The notes under the pieces are model-generated. The model did no database searches, was not told the origin of the DNA, and saw only the letters and a program-made list of their open reading frames with translations. Source: Pseudogymnoascus destructans (Eukaryota > Ascomycota > Leotiomycetes > Thelebolales > Thelebolaceae). Taken from it: 64,000 bases of DNA. Position 1 is the stretch's first letter, and every line of letters starts with the position of its first letter. Shown here in pieces: positions 46,207 through 56,028 of the stretch. Made by a program: the position numbers and the translations under genes. The stretch lies in assembly GCF_001641265.1 (NCBI RefSeq), contig NW_020167526.1:682001-746000 (forward strand), given 5' to 3'.

Positions 46207-47547
46207 CTGCAATTTCTAGACCCTTGGAAAAAATGCGCAATGTGTGAGTGTTTACTACAAGGTCACTCCTACGTAATCCCTATCAATAGACACTAGGTGC
46301 CCAGTGAGTGAGACACAGTATGATTGGTGTTTCTACGCAGTGATGATAGTTGACGCCGAATTACCCCTTTTTCTGTTAAAGGAAGGACCGAGATATTGCG
46401 ACCGCGCGCAAATCGTGGACCTGAAACCTAATGCGCTGGAGTTCTGAGGCAATTGGCTCACGCCAAGCACCAATTGGGGAGCCCGACGATAACACTGGGA
46501 AAAGCTGCCATTTTAGGGCCAAAATACCACCGTATCCCATGGTGCCTGTCCTCTTTTCCCCAACATTTCCTTTTCTGTGATTTAGTCACGTCGCAAACTG
46601 GGCATTCCTCGCCAACCCAGACTCGCCGTGAAGTCTCCAAATCCACTGTCATGGAAGCCGAGGATTTCCCGCACTTGTCTCAGATCCTCCCACTGCTATC
46701 TTCGCCAACGCCCATCCCATCTCTGCGTCCCCAGCTGTGTCTGCCGCGCCGAGACCAAGGGAAGCATCGAGACATCCTTCGCACAGGAATGTGTACGCGA
46801 GGAAGGCGTCGCTGACTGACCTGTCGCATCAGTTCTCCAGGTGTCTCATTGATAGAGGTGTCCATTTTTCAGTGCATATAGTTCTCTTGTATTTATAAAG
46901 GGTAACGTTATAGAGGTGATGTTTTTGAGAGATGATGGATCTTGTAGAGATGCCCGTGGTTGATATGGACCATGTAGTCACATGACTAGTATAAATGACT
47001 TAGCTATGCTGCATAAACCTCGTGTTGAACTAGCAAAAGTGAATCAATCCACTTCTGCTGTAGTTCTTATAGTCGGCTATATTATAACACCTCGTCTCGA
47101 TAGTAAACACGCTATGACTAAAGCGGATTACACTGTTTAAACTGTCAAAGTTCCCATTTTATCACGTTGATCACACATTGAATCGGATTTCTTTCGCGGA
47201 TACACAGTAAACGCAAAATCCGAGTCTGTTACTTCTACTGGAGTCAGCTATACTGATGATGAAGTCGACATCCCCGTGCCTACCAGAGATACTCTCATGG
47301 CCCCCCTCTCCTCCTACCTCTCCCCCACTCGCACCGCCCCCGCTAATGTAGTAGAGGTAAAATGAGGACACCGGACGGGAAGCGTCTCACCCCCTGGAAA
47401 ACTGGACTTCTCGGGCTTACTGCGATATAATAAACAATCGACCAGTAAACACACATTCATTCGTACAATTTTACATCTTTCGTATGATACATCCTTTCTA
47501 CAGTAGTCTATCTAATCTTCCATCTCTCATTCTCTACTCCTCGCCGC
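46207..47547. other. No gene recognised
   Basis: Mixed composition. Open frames of 60-120 codons near 46450-46860 overlap on both strands and have no recognisable domain. No terminal repeats seen. Confidence 0.45.
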
Positions 47548-48586
47548 CGTTATCACGTGGTGCTCAACATCCGTCCCACGCTACCTACTCGCGAACATCG
47601 CACGCATACGGTATGTAACGAATAGCGGAGCAGGGAATGAGGCCTACAGCCGTACAATTCTCGACCTGATATTGGTTACGGCAATGTACGAAGAAAGCAA
47701 GCGGGCGGACCCTGATCGGAACATACATCCAGCGCCTGTGCCGCATGTACATCTCTCAGTTGGGCGCTAGGGTACAAATCACCGGAGCAATCAACCAACT
47801 GATATATCACGAATGGCTTCAATAGTAAATATATTGTCTGGAGAGCAACGTATTGAGCCAGCGCCAGGATGTTGCACTCGGTGAGTAAACTAAGCCTAAA
47901 TAGTTCTATATGTGAGACATCTATATGAGAATATCGAATACGTGACATGAACAGCTTCAGTCCCAACTGAGAACATCCACCAGAGGACCCAGCAAGGCTG
48001 GAGTTGTTGCACGAGGTGCCATTAAGCGCCGAAGTTATTCACAAAGGGGAGCAGAGGCTGCTGACCGGCTACGCCGATTATACGTTGTTTTACAACAGTT
48101 TCACCTCCGACGCTCTCGCAATGAACTTGGTTGTCGTGGAGGCGAAGCGTAGGGGCGGCACCGACTTTGCCCTCCCACAGCTCATTGCGTACCTCGGGAT
48201 CGTACATAGCCTGCCAGGAGAAGAAAAAGGAGAATTCGACTGTGTACGGAATCATATCGGACGGGAACGTGTTCCGATTCTGTAGAGTGGCGAACGATGG
48301 AAAATACGGCCAGAGTGGCCTGCTTGAGTGGAGCCGGATTACGGAGAGGGGGAAGATATATTCCATCATCCGTTCCATCATCCGGACGGCAGCATTATCC
48401 TAACCATCAACAACGCCGATTAGAGACCCGAGCCGCCGGAGGCTGGTACTGTCTGCCTTTCGTAGTGCGTCTGTGAGCGACTCTGCTGAGTTAGATTTTG
48501 GTATTAAAGAGGCGAAGTTTTGGGAGGTTAATGAAGAAGAGCTGGACGAATACGAAATCATCGGTAGCAAGAGGAAGAGGCTTTGA
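47548..48586 (+). pseudogene. PD-(D/E)XK nuclease-like fungal gene, broken
   Basis: Read in pieces: PRYLLANIARIRYVTNSGAG and NEAYSRTILDLILVTAMYEE (47570-47700), then a stretch with stops, then GYADYTLFYNS, LVVVEAKRRG and LPQLIAYLGIVH (48000-48210), a frameshift near 48215, STVYGIISDGNVFRF and GKIYSIIRSIIRTAALS, a TAA at 48401, and an in-frame acidic tail to TGA 48586. The order ANI.RIRY, VEAKR, QL.AYLGI, VYGI.SD corresponds to a PD-(D/E)XK-like family common in filamentous fungi, often near transposons; the Asp of GYADY and VEAK would be catalytic. Damage includes stops, one shift and possibly a lost intron. Family from memory. Confidence 0.65.
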
Positions 48587-48847
48587 AAAGGAGGTTTGTT
48601 GCTGTTTCGCTTCGTTTGTAGGTCGGTAGTATTCATGAAATGATGGGACAAACAAACGGGGGGGAAGCATAATAGTAAAATAAGTCCTTTAATTATTTTG
48701 TGACATTTTGTGACTGAAATAGGCACACAAATTCGTGGTTTGTGCTTCTTTCTTCCGCGATCGATCAACACCACAACTCGGAGCTCGTTGTTGCCCCTCG
48801 CGCCCCCTTTATCAAGAGATTTATTAACCTATCAACAGATCAATACT

Positions 48848-49093
48848 TGTGGAATTCTCACTCCGTGCCCGGGATAAGGGGCAGCGATGCCAAGCGCCAA
48901 CCCGGGGCCAAGCCCAGTATCACCCAACTCAGAAGATAAAACTGGGCACCACTGCTCTGAGACTAGCTCGGAAGCAGAGTTTTTCTGCTATATAAAAGTA
49001 GTTACAGTGGCTAGATGAATAAAAACATGCTTTCACAGATCACTGTTCTGAACCTGGTTGAGAATTTGTAATTATCATATTATTCTATTATCA
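48848..49093 (+). repeat. Putative Copia 5' LTR
   Basis: A TGTGGAATTC...TTATCA segment with a TATA box (TATATAAAAG, 48989-48998) and AATAAAAACATG nearby. It lies just before the Copia gag, and a primer-site-like GGTTATGAGCC occurs at 49126. No second LTR is available, so borders are inferred. Confidence 0.5.
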
Positions 49094-49257
49094 CGGACCG
49101 CTACCAACACCTACAAGTTCTACAGGTTATGAGCCCCGGAACGCAAAAGCGTTCTATAACCAGAGGAAGGTTCTATTTTTGAGCCAGGTGATACTCCGCG
49201 ACCAGGAATTAGAAACCCTGACCGAAACCGCCGACGCCAGCAGCATAACTGGCCGTC

Positions 49258-50105
49258 ATGTCGACGGAACGCTTTCTTGGCTAACTTGAAGAGCCAGGAA
49301 AAGCTCAAAGGCAGTGCCAACTACCTCATGGAAGCCCAAGCCGGCGTACTTGAATCTCTCGGCATCGAAAAGGGGGTGAAGCCGATTACCTTCCTCCCGA
49401 ATGAAAAACTTGGCATTGGCAGTAAAGAATCAGAGTATAACATCTGGTTTACTGGTAACGCCCATGCTTACTCGATCATTGAAGCTACATGTGGATCGGA
49501 AACAGTCGAGACTATCCGACTGACTGTTGACGCTGCTGAAGCCTGGAAGCTCCTTCAAAATCGATATGAAGGAAAAGGCAACTTCGTTCTTACAAAAGGT
49601 TTCGACGATTGGCACTATCACTCGATCCAGAGGATATTGCCACCTTTAATATACGCTTCAAGAACATCAACTCGCAATTATCAGGAGCCGGAGTTGATGT
49701 CCCCCCAGTGATGTCAATGTTGCATTATCTGAACATCGTACAAGCCACGTTCCCGAATTGGGCAGATAAATACAGGGGCAAAATGAGAAAATATCAGCCT
49801 GGAAGTATGCCTACAATTGAAAAACTTGACGATCTGATGGATCGTCTGCTCGAAGAAAGCCGCGATCACACTGTCACAAACAACAGAGCCGTCGCTCTAT
49901 ATGGGAATCAACCACTGAAAAGGGGTCGGCATACCGGACGACCTAGTGGACGTGGAGGCGGAAGAGGAGGGCCTTACAAGCCTCAGCCTCAAGACCGCGA
50001 GATTCCTGCGATTACTGTGGTCGAGATAGGCACTCAGAGGCCAAATGCTGGAAGAAGAACCCAGACTTGAAACCGCCATATATCAAAGCTATTGAGGCTG
50101 CTCGG
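49258..50105 (+). pseudogene. Ty1/Copia gag, truncated
   Basis: ATG at 49258 (MSTERFL), then an extra base shifts into the frame of the Gag body (SQEKLKGSANYLMEAQ, AAEAWKLLQNRYEG). A second shift near 49610 leads to the rest of the Copia Gag (LDDLMDRLLEE) and a Gly/Arg-rich stretch; a third near 49995 leads to the CCHC knuckle (CDYCGRDRHSEAKC). The frame runs into the Gypsy-2 LTR at 50106, so protease, integrase and RT are missing. Non-functional. Confidence 0.85.
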
Positions 50106-50396
50106 TGTTACGATGGTCATAGAGGTCATGATGCCAGTCCAAAAAAAGTAATCTAGATTGAATCTAAAGAGAGAAGAAGAAGAAGAAGGAAGGAAGGTGA
50201 GGCTATTCCTCATAACATACAGTTGTCTGCTTAGCGGTTGTAACCTTTGTGGCTAAGGCTACACCCGTAATCCCCATAACAACCGTAACAACCGTAACAA
50301 CCGTAACAACTGTAACAACCGTAACAACCATAACAACTGTAACAACCGTAACAACCATAACAAGCTGTGACAAGCTGTGAGCTGTAATCGTTAACA
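50106..50396 (-). repeat. Gypsy-2 3' LTR
   Basis: 291 bp; contains about ten 9-bp units (TAACAACCG type, 50270-50361). Confidence 0.85.
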
Positions 50397-50486
50397 CTAC
50401 CCCCCCCCTAGTAAGATTGATCTCCTGATCAAGAGTAAGATCATTGTGGCTTCTGCGGGTATTTTCGTTGGAAAGCTTGTGTGAGT

Positions 50487-53400
50487 TCAGGTGCATTGTT
50501 GAAGTTTGTAGCAGGAAGTGTTGTCTAGTGGGTGGTTCTTCCATGCTGCCATATAGAACAGCTTCTTCCGTAGGAGTTTAGAATCTAGGATTTCTTTAAC
50601 TTCCCATTCAAGTTCATCTTCTATAATGATTGGCAGGGGTGGTTCATGGTGCTGGCCTTGTAAAGCATCATCTGAGTCAAGTCGTAAGAGGTTGCTATGA
50701 AACACAGGGTGTATCTTCATGCTTGGTGGTTGCTGGAGTCAGTATGCAACATTCCCAATTCGCTCAAGGATTTGAAATGGACCAACTTGCTTATGGTCAA
50801 GTTTCTTTGAGGGTCGTTGGGTTTTAATATTCTGAGTAGAAAGCCAGACTCGGTCTCCTATCTTATATCTTTGTGCTGGCTTCCTGTTTTGATTTGCAAA
50901 GTGCTCCATTCGGGTTTGTGAGAGGGCGATCTGGTCTTGTAGGAATTCCCAAATATCTTTCATGTTTTGAGCTATGTCCTTATGTTCTTGAAGGGCAGTT
51001 TTGAACGTGCTATCCTCTATATCAAAGCTCATTCTTGGCTGGAAACCCTTGTTTGCAAAAAATGGGCTAACTTTTGTTGAGTCTGATGGAAGGGCATTTG
51101 CTGCGAATTCAGCCATGCAAAGATATTCAACCCAGTTGTCTTGGAGATAGTTGACATGAGCCCATAAATATCGCTCGAGTTCTGCATTAAACCTCTCAGT
51201 TTGCCCGTCCGTTTCTGGGTGGAAGGCTGTAGACAATTTGATTGTAACTTTCCAAACTTTGCAGAGGATTTTCCACACTACAGCTACAAACTGGGGCCCT
51301 CTGTCTGAGATGATGGAATTTGGTAAACCATGGTGTTTTCATACATGCTGGAGTAGTAACCTCGCTGTAGCTTCTGCTGTAGTGCCTTCTTTACCTGCAA
51401 AGAATGGGATAAAATGGCGCTCTTTTGTAAGTCAGCATGCTACTACAAGGATAGAATTGTTTCCTTCACATAATGGTAATTCTGTAATAAAATCGAGTGA
51501 TATGTCCTTCCATGGTTGGCTTCCAATTGGGATTGGTTGTAGGAGTCCATTGTATGCGTCCCGGGTTGGTTTTGATCTCTTGCAGGTATGGCAATTCCTC
51601 ATATATTGAGTGATAGTCTTGTCCATCCGGGGCCAGTAGTACTGTCTCTTAATGATTCGAATCAGCTTCCCAATTCCAGGGTGTCCCATTGCTGGCTGGT
51701 CGTGAACCTCATGAAGGAGTTTAACTCGGACGTCTTCTGGGATCCAAACTCGATTTTGGTAGAGTAGGAGTCCATTTCTCTCTTCGCAATGTGCTAAGGC
51801 TATATTTGGGCTATCTCGCTCGTTGTTCTGTAGTCTTCAGATTGTATCCTTGCATAATTCATCCTGGAGCTGTGCAGCTTGAATCTGGTCATGGATGCTT
51901 TGATCTTGTGGTAGGATTGGTGCAAGTTGAGCATCTTGTGCCTGCCCTTGACTTTTGAGTTCTAGCTGCTGTGCGAGATCCAGATGGAGTCTCTCAAGGG
52001 GTAATAGGGTTTGAAGCTGTTGTTTTTGACGGTCATCTTCTTCATTCCCTTCTGGTCTATCTCCTGGTCTTCGAGTTAACACATCTGTTTTTCCGTTCTG
52101 CTTGCCAGGTTGATATATGATTTGGAAATTGTATCGAGAGAGGAATTCTGCCAATCGAGCTTGCCGCCTAGTAAGCTTTTTTGTGCTCATGAAATATTCA
52201 AGACTCTTGTGGTCTGACAAAACTTGTATTGGCATTGCTGTGCCCTCAACTTCTGGTCTCCATGCTTCAAAGCATCTAATGATGGCCAGTAGCTCCTTGT
52301 CATAGATCTCGTAATTGCACTCAGCAGGTGTCATTTTCTTTGAGAAGAAGCCAATGGGGTGTAGTACTCCTTGGTTGTCCTTCTGTGATAGAAATCCTGA
52401 GGATATATAGTCTGAGGCGTCTGCTTCTACATACGCTGTTTTGTCCCGGTCGAAGTGTTGTAGCACAGGTGCTTCTGTACCAGTCTTTTTAATCAGCTCA
52501 AAGGCTGCCTGGCAGGCTTGGTTCCATTCGAATATTTGACCTTTCCTTGTGAGATTTACCAGTGGCTTCTATAGTAGAGTAGCTTCTTATAAACTGCCGG
52601 TAGAACACGCAGAACCCAATGAAGGCTTGTGTATCTTGGAGCGACCTTGATGCTTTCCATTCAAGTATAGTTTGGACTTTTGCGGGGTCCATTCTCATGC
52701 CATAGATTCCAATGATAAGCCCTAGGAATTTTGTTTCTTGGACATAGAATTCACATTTTGCAATGTCTGCTTGTAGTCCAGCTTCGCGGAGCTTCTGTAA
52801 AACCATTTGCACGTGCTGGGTATGCTCAGATCGATTTGCACTATAGATGAGGAGATCATCCATATATGCTGTAACAAATTTGTTTATGTATTCCATAAGG
52901 GTTTCGTTCATATATCGCTGGAATGTTGCAGGGCCATTTGTAAGGCCAAAAGGGAGGACCTTGTACTTGTATGATCCAAATCTCGTCTTAAAGGTAGAGA
53001 TCTTCATCCTCTTTTGTTTGCATACGGATCCGATTAAATGCATGACGAATGTCAATCTTTGTAAGATATTTGGCACCTGTGATCTGAGCCAATGTTTCAT
53101 CGATGAGGGGTAGTGGGTATGAGTCTTTTCTTGTGATGGCATTTAGCTTGCGGTAATCAACACAGAATCGAAGTCCGCCACCTGGTTTGTGGACGAAAAG
53201 GACAGGAGAGGCAAAGGGAGCTTTGCTAGCTTCAATAAATCCTTTTGACAAGTTGTCGTCAATATATTTCTTCACAAGATCAAGTTCCTCCTTTGACATG
53301 TTGTAAAGGGGCGCATGTCCTAATTTTGAATCTTGTTCTAAGACGATGTGGTGGTCTGCATATCGGTGAGGGGGGAGTTCATCTGCAGCCTGCTTTGAGA

Positions 53401-53941
53401 ACACATCGAGATATTCATGGAACTCCTTTGGGATGATCAGTTTTGGGTCGATTTCCTTCACTTTCTTCTTTGCCTGTTCAGCGAGTATATCTTTAAATGA
53501 TACTGCAAAACCCTCAGCTCCCTTCTGCTTCCGAAGCATATTAAATGGTGCGGCTCCAATCATTGTGACAGTGACAAGAGTGGTGATGAATAGAGGGCAT
53601 AGACTTTCAACATGGTCTTGGACCTGTAGGCGAGGGTATATAGCATGAGTGATGGGAGGTGCTGCTGTTCCATCAAAGCCTTGAATAGGGCGTGGCTTTA
53701 AAAGCTCTACTGGTGATATGCCTTCTATCTCACAAATTCGTTCTGCGTCAACAGCATTCACAAAGTTTCCTCCAGTAGCTCCAGTATCGATAAGGGCTTG
53801 TGCTTTGATTTTTGATTTTCCTATCATACAACTAACTATGAATGGAGTATCTGGATCTAATCCAAAGCTTGAGGAAGAAGTTGCAATTCTGGCTGTCATG
53901 ACACCTTCAGGGACGTCTTGTCTGAAGGTTATTCTTTTCCC
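50487..53941 (-). pseudogene. Gypsy-2 pol, degraded
   Basis: Protease (LIDTGATGG, about 53780), RT (FCVDYRKLNAI; YMDDLLIYS near 52860), RNase H (EADASDY, DHKSLEYF), integrase (CHTCKRSKP, DFITELP, SDRGPQF, TDGQTERF) and a chromodomain remnant (WEVKEILDSK) ending near 50487. Frameshifts near 53005 and 52573. Stops include TGA at 51837-51839, 51429-51431, 51339-51341 and 50736-50738; compared with Gypsy-1, three are CGA-to-TGA and one is TGG-to-TGA. Pol would be reached from gag by a -1 shift at 53935-53941. Not functional. Confidence 0.88.
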
Positions 53942-55105
53942 GAAAGTGGAGCATCATAAGTGCTAACTTCGTGGACTTGAGCATTCTTAGTAGGACATTC
54001 ATAAGCTCAGTGTCCAGTTTGCTGGCAATGGAAGCAGCGGCCTTCCTGCATTAGCTTCTCAGTTGCAGGGTTCTGATGTGGTGCACGATATAGTCTTGGT
54101 GGTCTAAAGCTAGCAGGTGGGTTTGTAGTAGGCTGCTTAGCCTTACTGTGAAAGTCTTGTGGCTTAAAGGCTTGCTGAATAACTCGAGGGACAGTGCGAG
54201 CGTCTTGGATTTGAAGTTGCTGGATATTCTGATCAATCAGTAAGCACTTTTGTGCAAAGGCATGAAGAGAGCTTGGATTTATCTCTGCTATTAAAGCAGT
54301 CTGCATCTCGTGCAGAGGTCATCGATGAGGGTCTCTTCTGAGTAATCCAGTTCAACAGTGAGTCTCTGAAACTCTGCCTATCATTGAAGACTCTGTCTAG
54401 GACTTCAAACATTTCCTCTACAGTTTGAAACTTGTTCTGAGTAGATCGAAGGCATGGATTGATGTGAGAGGAGGCTTTGCCACCTAGTCTGCTTTGCACA
54501 TAACCCATCTGAAGGGCTGGAGTAGGAAAATGGTCAAGGTTCGCCTCAAGCTTCATCTTTATCTTAATGCTCCAATCGTCATAAGCTGGCTCTATTCCGT
54601 CTGTGAGAGTAGGAGGGTCCGGGATCTTGGTGGATTTCTGGTGTGATTCTCTATTGCGAGTAGTGCTGCTTTTTGACTTCTCATTTTCAAGATATTTCAC
54701 AACAGCAGCTTGTCCTGCCATTGTCTGCTCATGAGCTTGGATAACCTCTTGTAGCTGGCTGATATTGTCATCATATGTAGCCTTCTCCTCTCGACTCTTC
54801 TGGAGGGTAGTATTGTAGAGCTGGGTGACATGATCATAATCCTCCATCATCTGCTTTTGGATTTGAAGTGCAGCCTCTCTCTGGGCTTGGCTCCAGGTGC
54901 TCACAACTGAGAGGTCTTTAAGCTCCCAAATGCGAAGGGTAACTTGGTGTTCTGGATCCTCGAGTAGTGTTTCCCTTCTATTGTAGGTGTGGCTTTCTAA
55001 GCAGTCCTCATTGCTTGTAATAGATTGGGTTTCTTGTCCTTGATCTTGACTCCTGTCACGGATGACATGTCCTTGTGCATCACATGCCATTTTAGCAGGC
55101 TTCAC
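53929..55105 (-). pseudogene. Gypsy-2 gag, degraded
   Basis: Start near 55105; coiled polar N-terminal half, Gag core (DGIEPAYDDW, about 54590), then an internal deletion of roughly 85 bp and a frameshift near 54380, so the capsid end continues in another frame (54306-54007). The CCHC knuckle CFHCQQTGH is followed by TGA where CGA is expected, then AYEC. The gag frame ends at TAA 53929-53931 right after a G GGA AAA heptamer. Confidence 0.85.
53935..53941 (-). promoter_or_regulatory. Candidate -1 ribosomal frameshift site (gag-pol)
   Basis: On the minus strand the gag frame reads TCG GGA AAA GAA TAA; the pol frame is -1. G GGA AAA fits the X XXY YYZ rule. The equivalent place in Gypsy-1 (14927-14933) reads G GAA AAC, and the stop again follows one codon later. 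No pseudoknot was checked. Confidence 0.6.
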
Positions 55106-55533
55106 TTTTTGTCCTTGGAATTGTCGAGGTCAGGATCTTCTTCTGACTTTGTCAGTATCAGGAACTAGACACGTATGTGGTGAAGGCCCTATTATGCAGT
55201 TGTCGGCCGTACGAGCCACTCAAGAGGAGTGCACTTCCGTCACAGTTATATCCTTGTTGAGGGAGCGTCACGGAAAGGTCTAATTCTGCTGATATAATGT
55301 TCTGGGTTCTGATGCTTGAGTGTGGTATTGAGTTGACTTGTGGTTTCTGGATTTGATGTTCTAGTGTTCTGGTTCTGGTTCTGGTTCAATGTGTAGTTCT
55401 GGAATTGATTCTGGCTGTATTTGTGTCTGGGTTTTCTGGTTCTGTATCTAGATCCAGTTCTTTGCTAAAGAGCAGTGTCTTGGTCTGAGTTTTGATTTCT
55501 GGTTCTGGAGGTTCTGTTGCTTGAAGGTTTGTG

Positions 55534-55594
55534 TTCTATAGCAGCACTTCGATACTACAATGGAGGACGACCAAGCTCCTACAACTACTGCTGA
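55534..55594 (+). other. 61-bp patch of Gypsy-3 gag start inside Gypsy-2 leader
   Basis: Identical by eye to 34692-34752, which spans the Gypsy-3 start codon, and in opposite sense to Gypsy-2. It is flanked by a 17-bp near-duplication (55517-55533 and 55595-55611, 15 of 17 equal). Confidence 0.85.
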
Positions 55595-55667
55595 TTGCTC
55601 CAAGGTTTGTGCTTGTTTCTGGTTTCTTGCTCAGGATGAGCTAATGAAGAAATGAGATTCAATCTTA

Positions 55668-56028
55668 TGTTACAATGGTCATAGAGGTTATGATGCCAGT
55701 CCAGAAAAAGTAATATGGATTGAATCTAAAGAGAGAAGAAGAAGAAGAAGAAGGAAGGTGAGGCTATTCCTCATAACATACAGTTGTCTGCTTAGCGGTT
55801 GTAACCTTGGTGGCTAAGGCTACAACCGTAACAACCGTAACAACCGTAACAACCGTAACAACCATAACAACCGTAACAACCGTAACAACCGTAACAACCG
55901 TAACAACCGTAACAACCGTAACAACCGTAACAACCGTAACAACCATAACAACCGTAACAACCGTAACAACCGTAACAACTGTAACAACCGTAACAAGCTG
56001 TGACAAGCTGTGAGCTGTAATCGTAACA
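55668..56028 (-). repeat. Gypsy-2 5' LTR
   Basis: 361 bp; longer than its partner because the 9-bp array (about 55826-55996) has about 19 units instead of about 10. Confidence 0.87.
55826..55996. repeat. 9-bp tandem array in the LTR
   Basis: About 19 head-to-tail units of CCGTAACAA with occasional CCA or CTG variants. Open frames across it are repeat artefacts. It is not a CRISPR array: there are no spacers. Confidence 0.93.

Larger units (their letters stand above)
50106..56028 (-). mobile_element. Gypsy-2 LTR retrotransposon, degraded
   Basis: Minus strand, LTRs 50106-50396 (3') and 55668-56028 (5'), both TGTTAC...TAACA. Purine-rich tract beside the 3' LTR. Same family group as Gypsy-1. 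The bases outside (CTCGG left, GGTAG right) are not a target duplication, and the flanks are different retrotransposons (Copia left, Gypsy-4 right), so at least one edge arose by recombination. Many stops and frameshifts. Confidence 0.9.

Noticed and set aside
46450..46865. Overlapping open frames of 60-120 codons as a gene
   Set aside because: Similar lengths on both strands, no motif and no intron pattern.
50270..56013. Open frames of Val-Thr-Val or Leu-Leu-Arg type across the 9-bp arrays, and a CRISPR-like look
   Set aside because: They are translations of a minisatellite inside LTRs; there are no spacers and the phase changes with unit variants.
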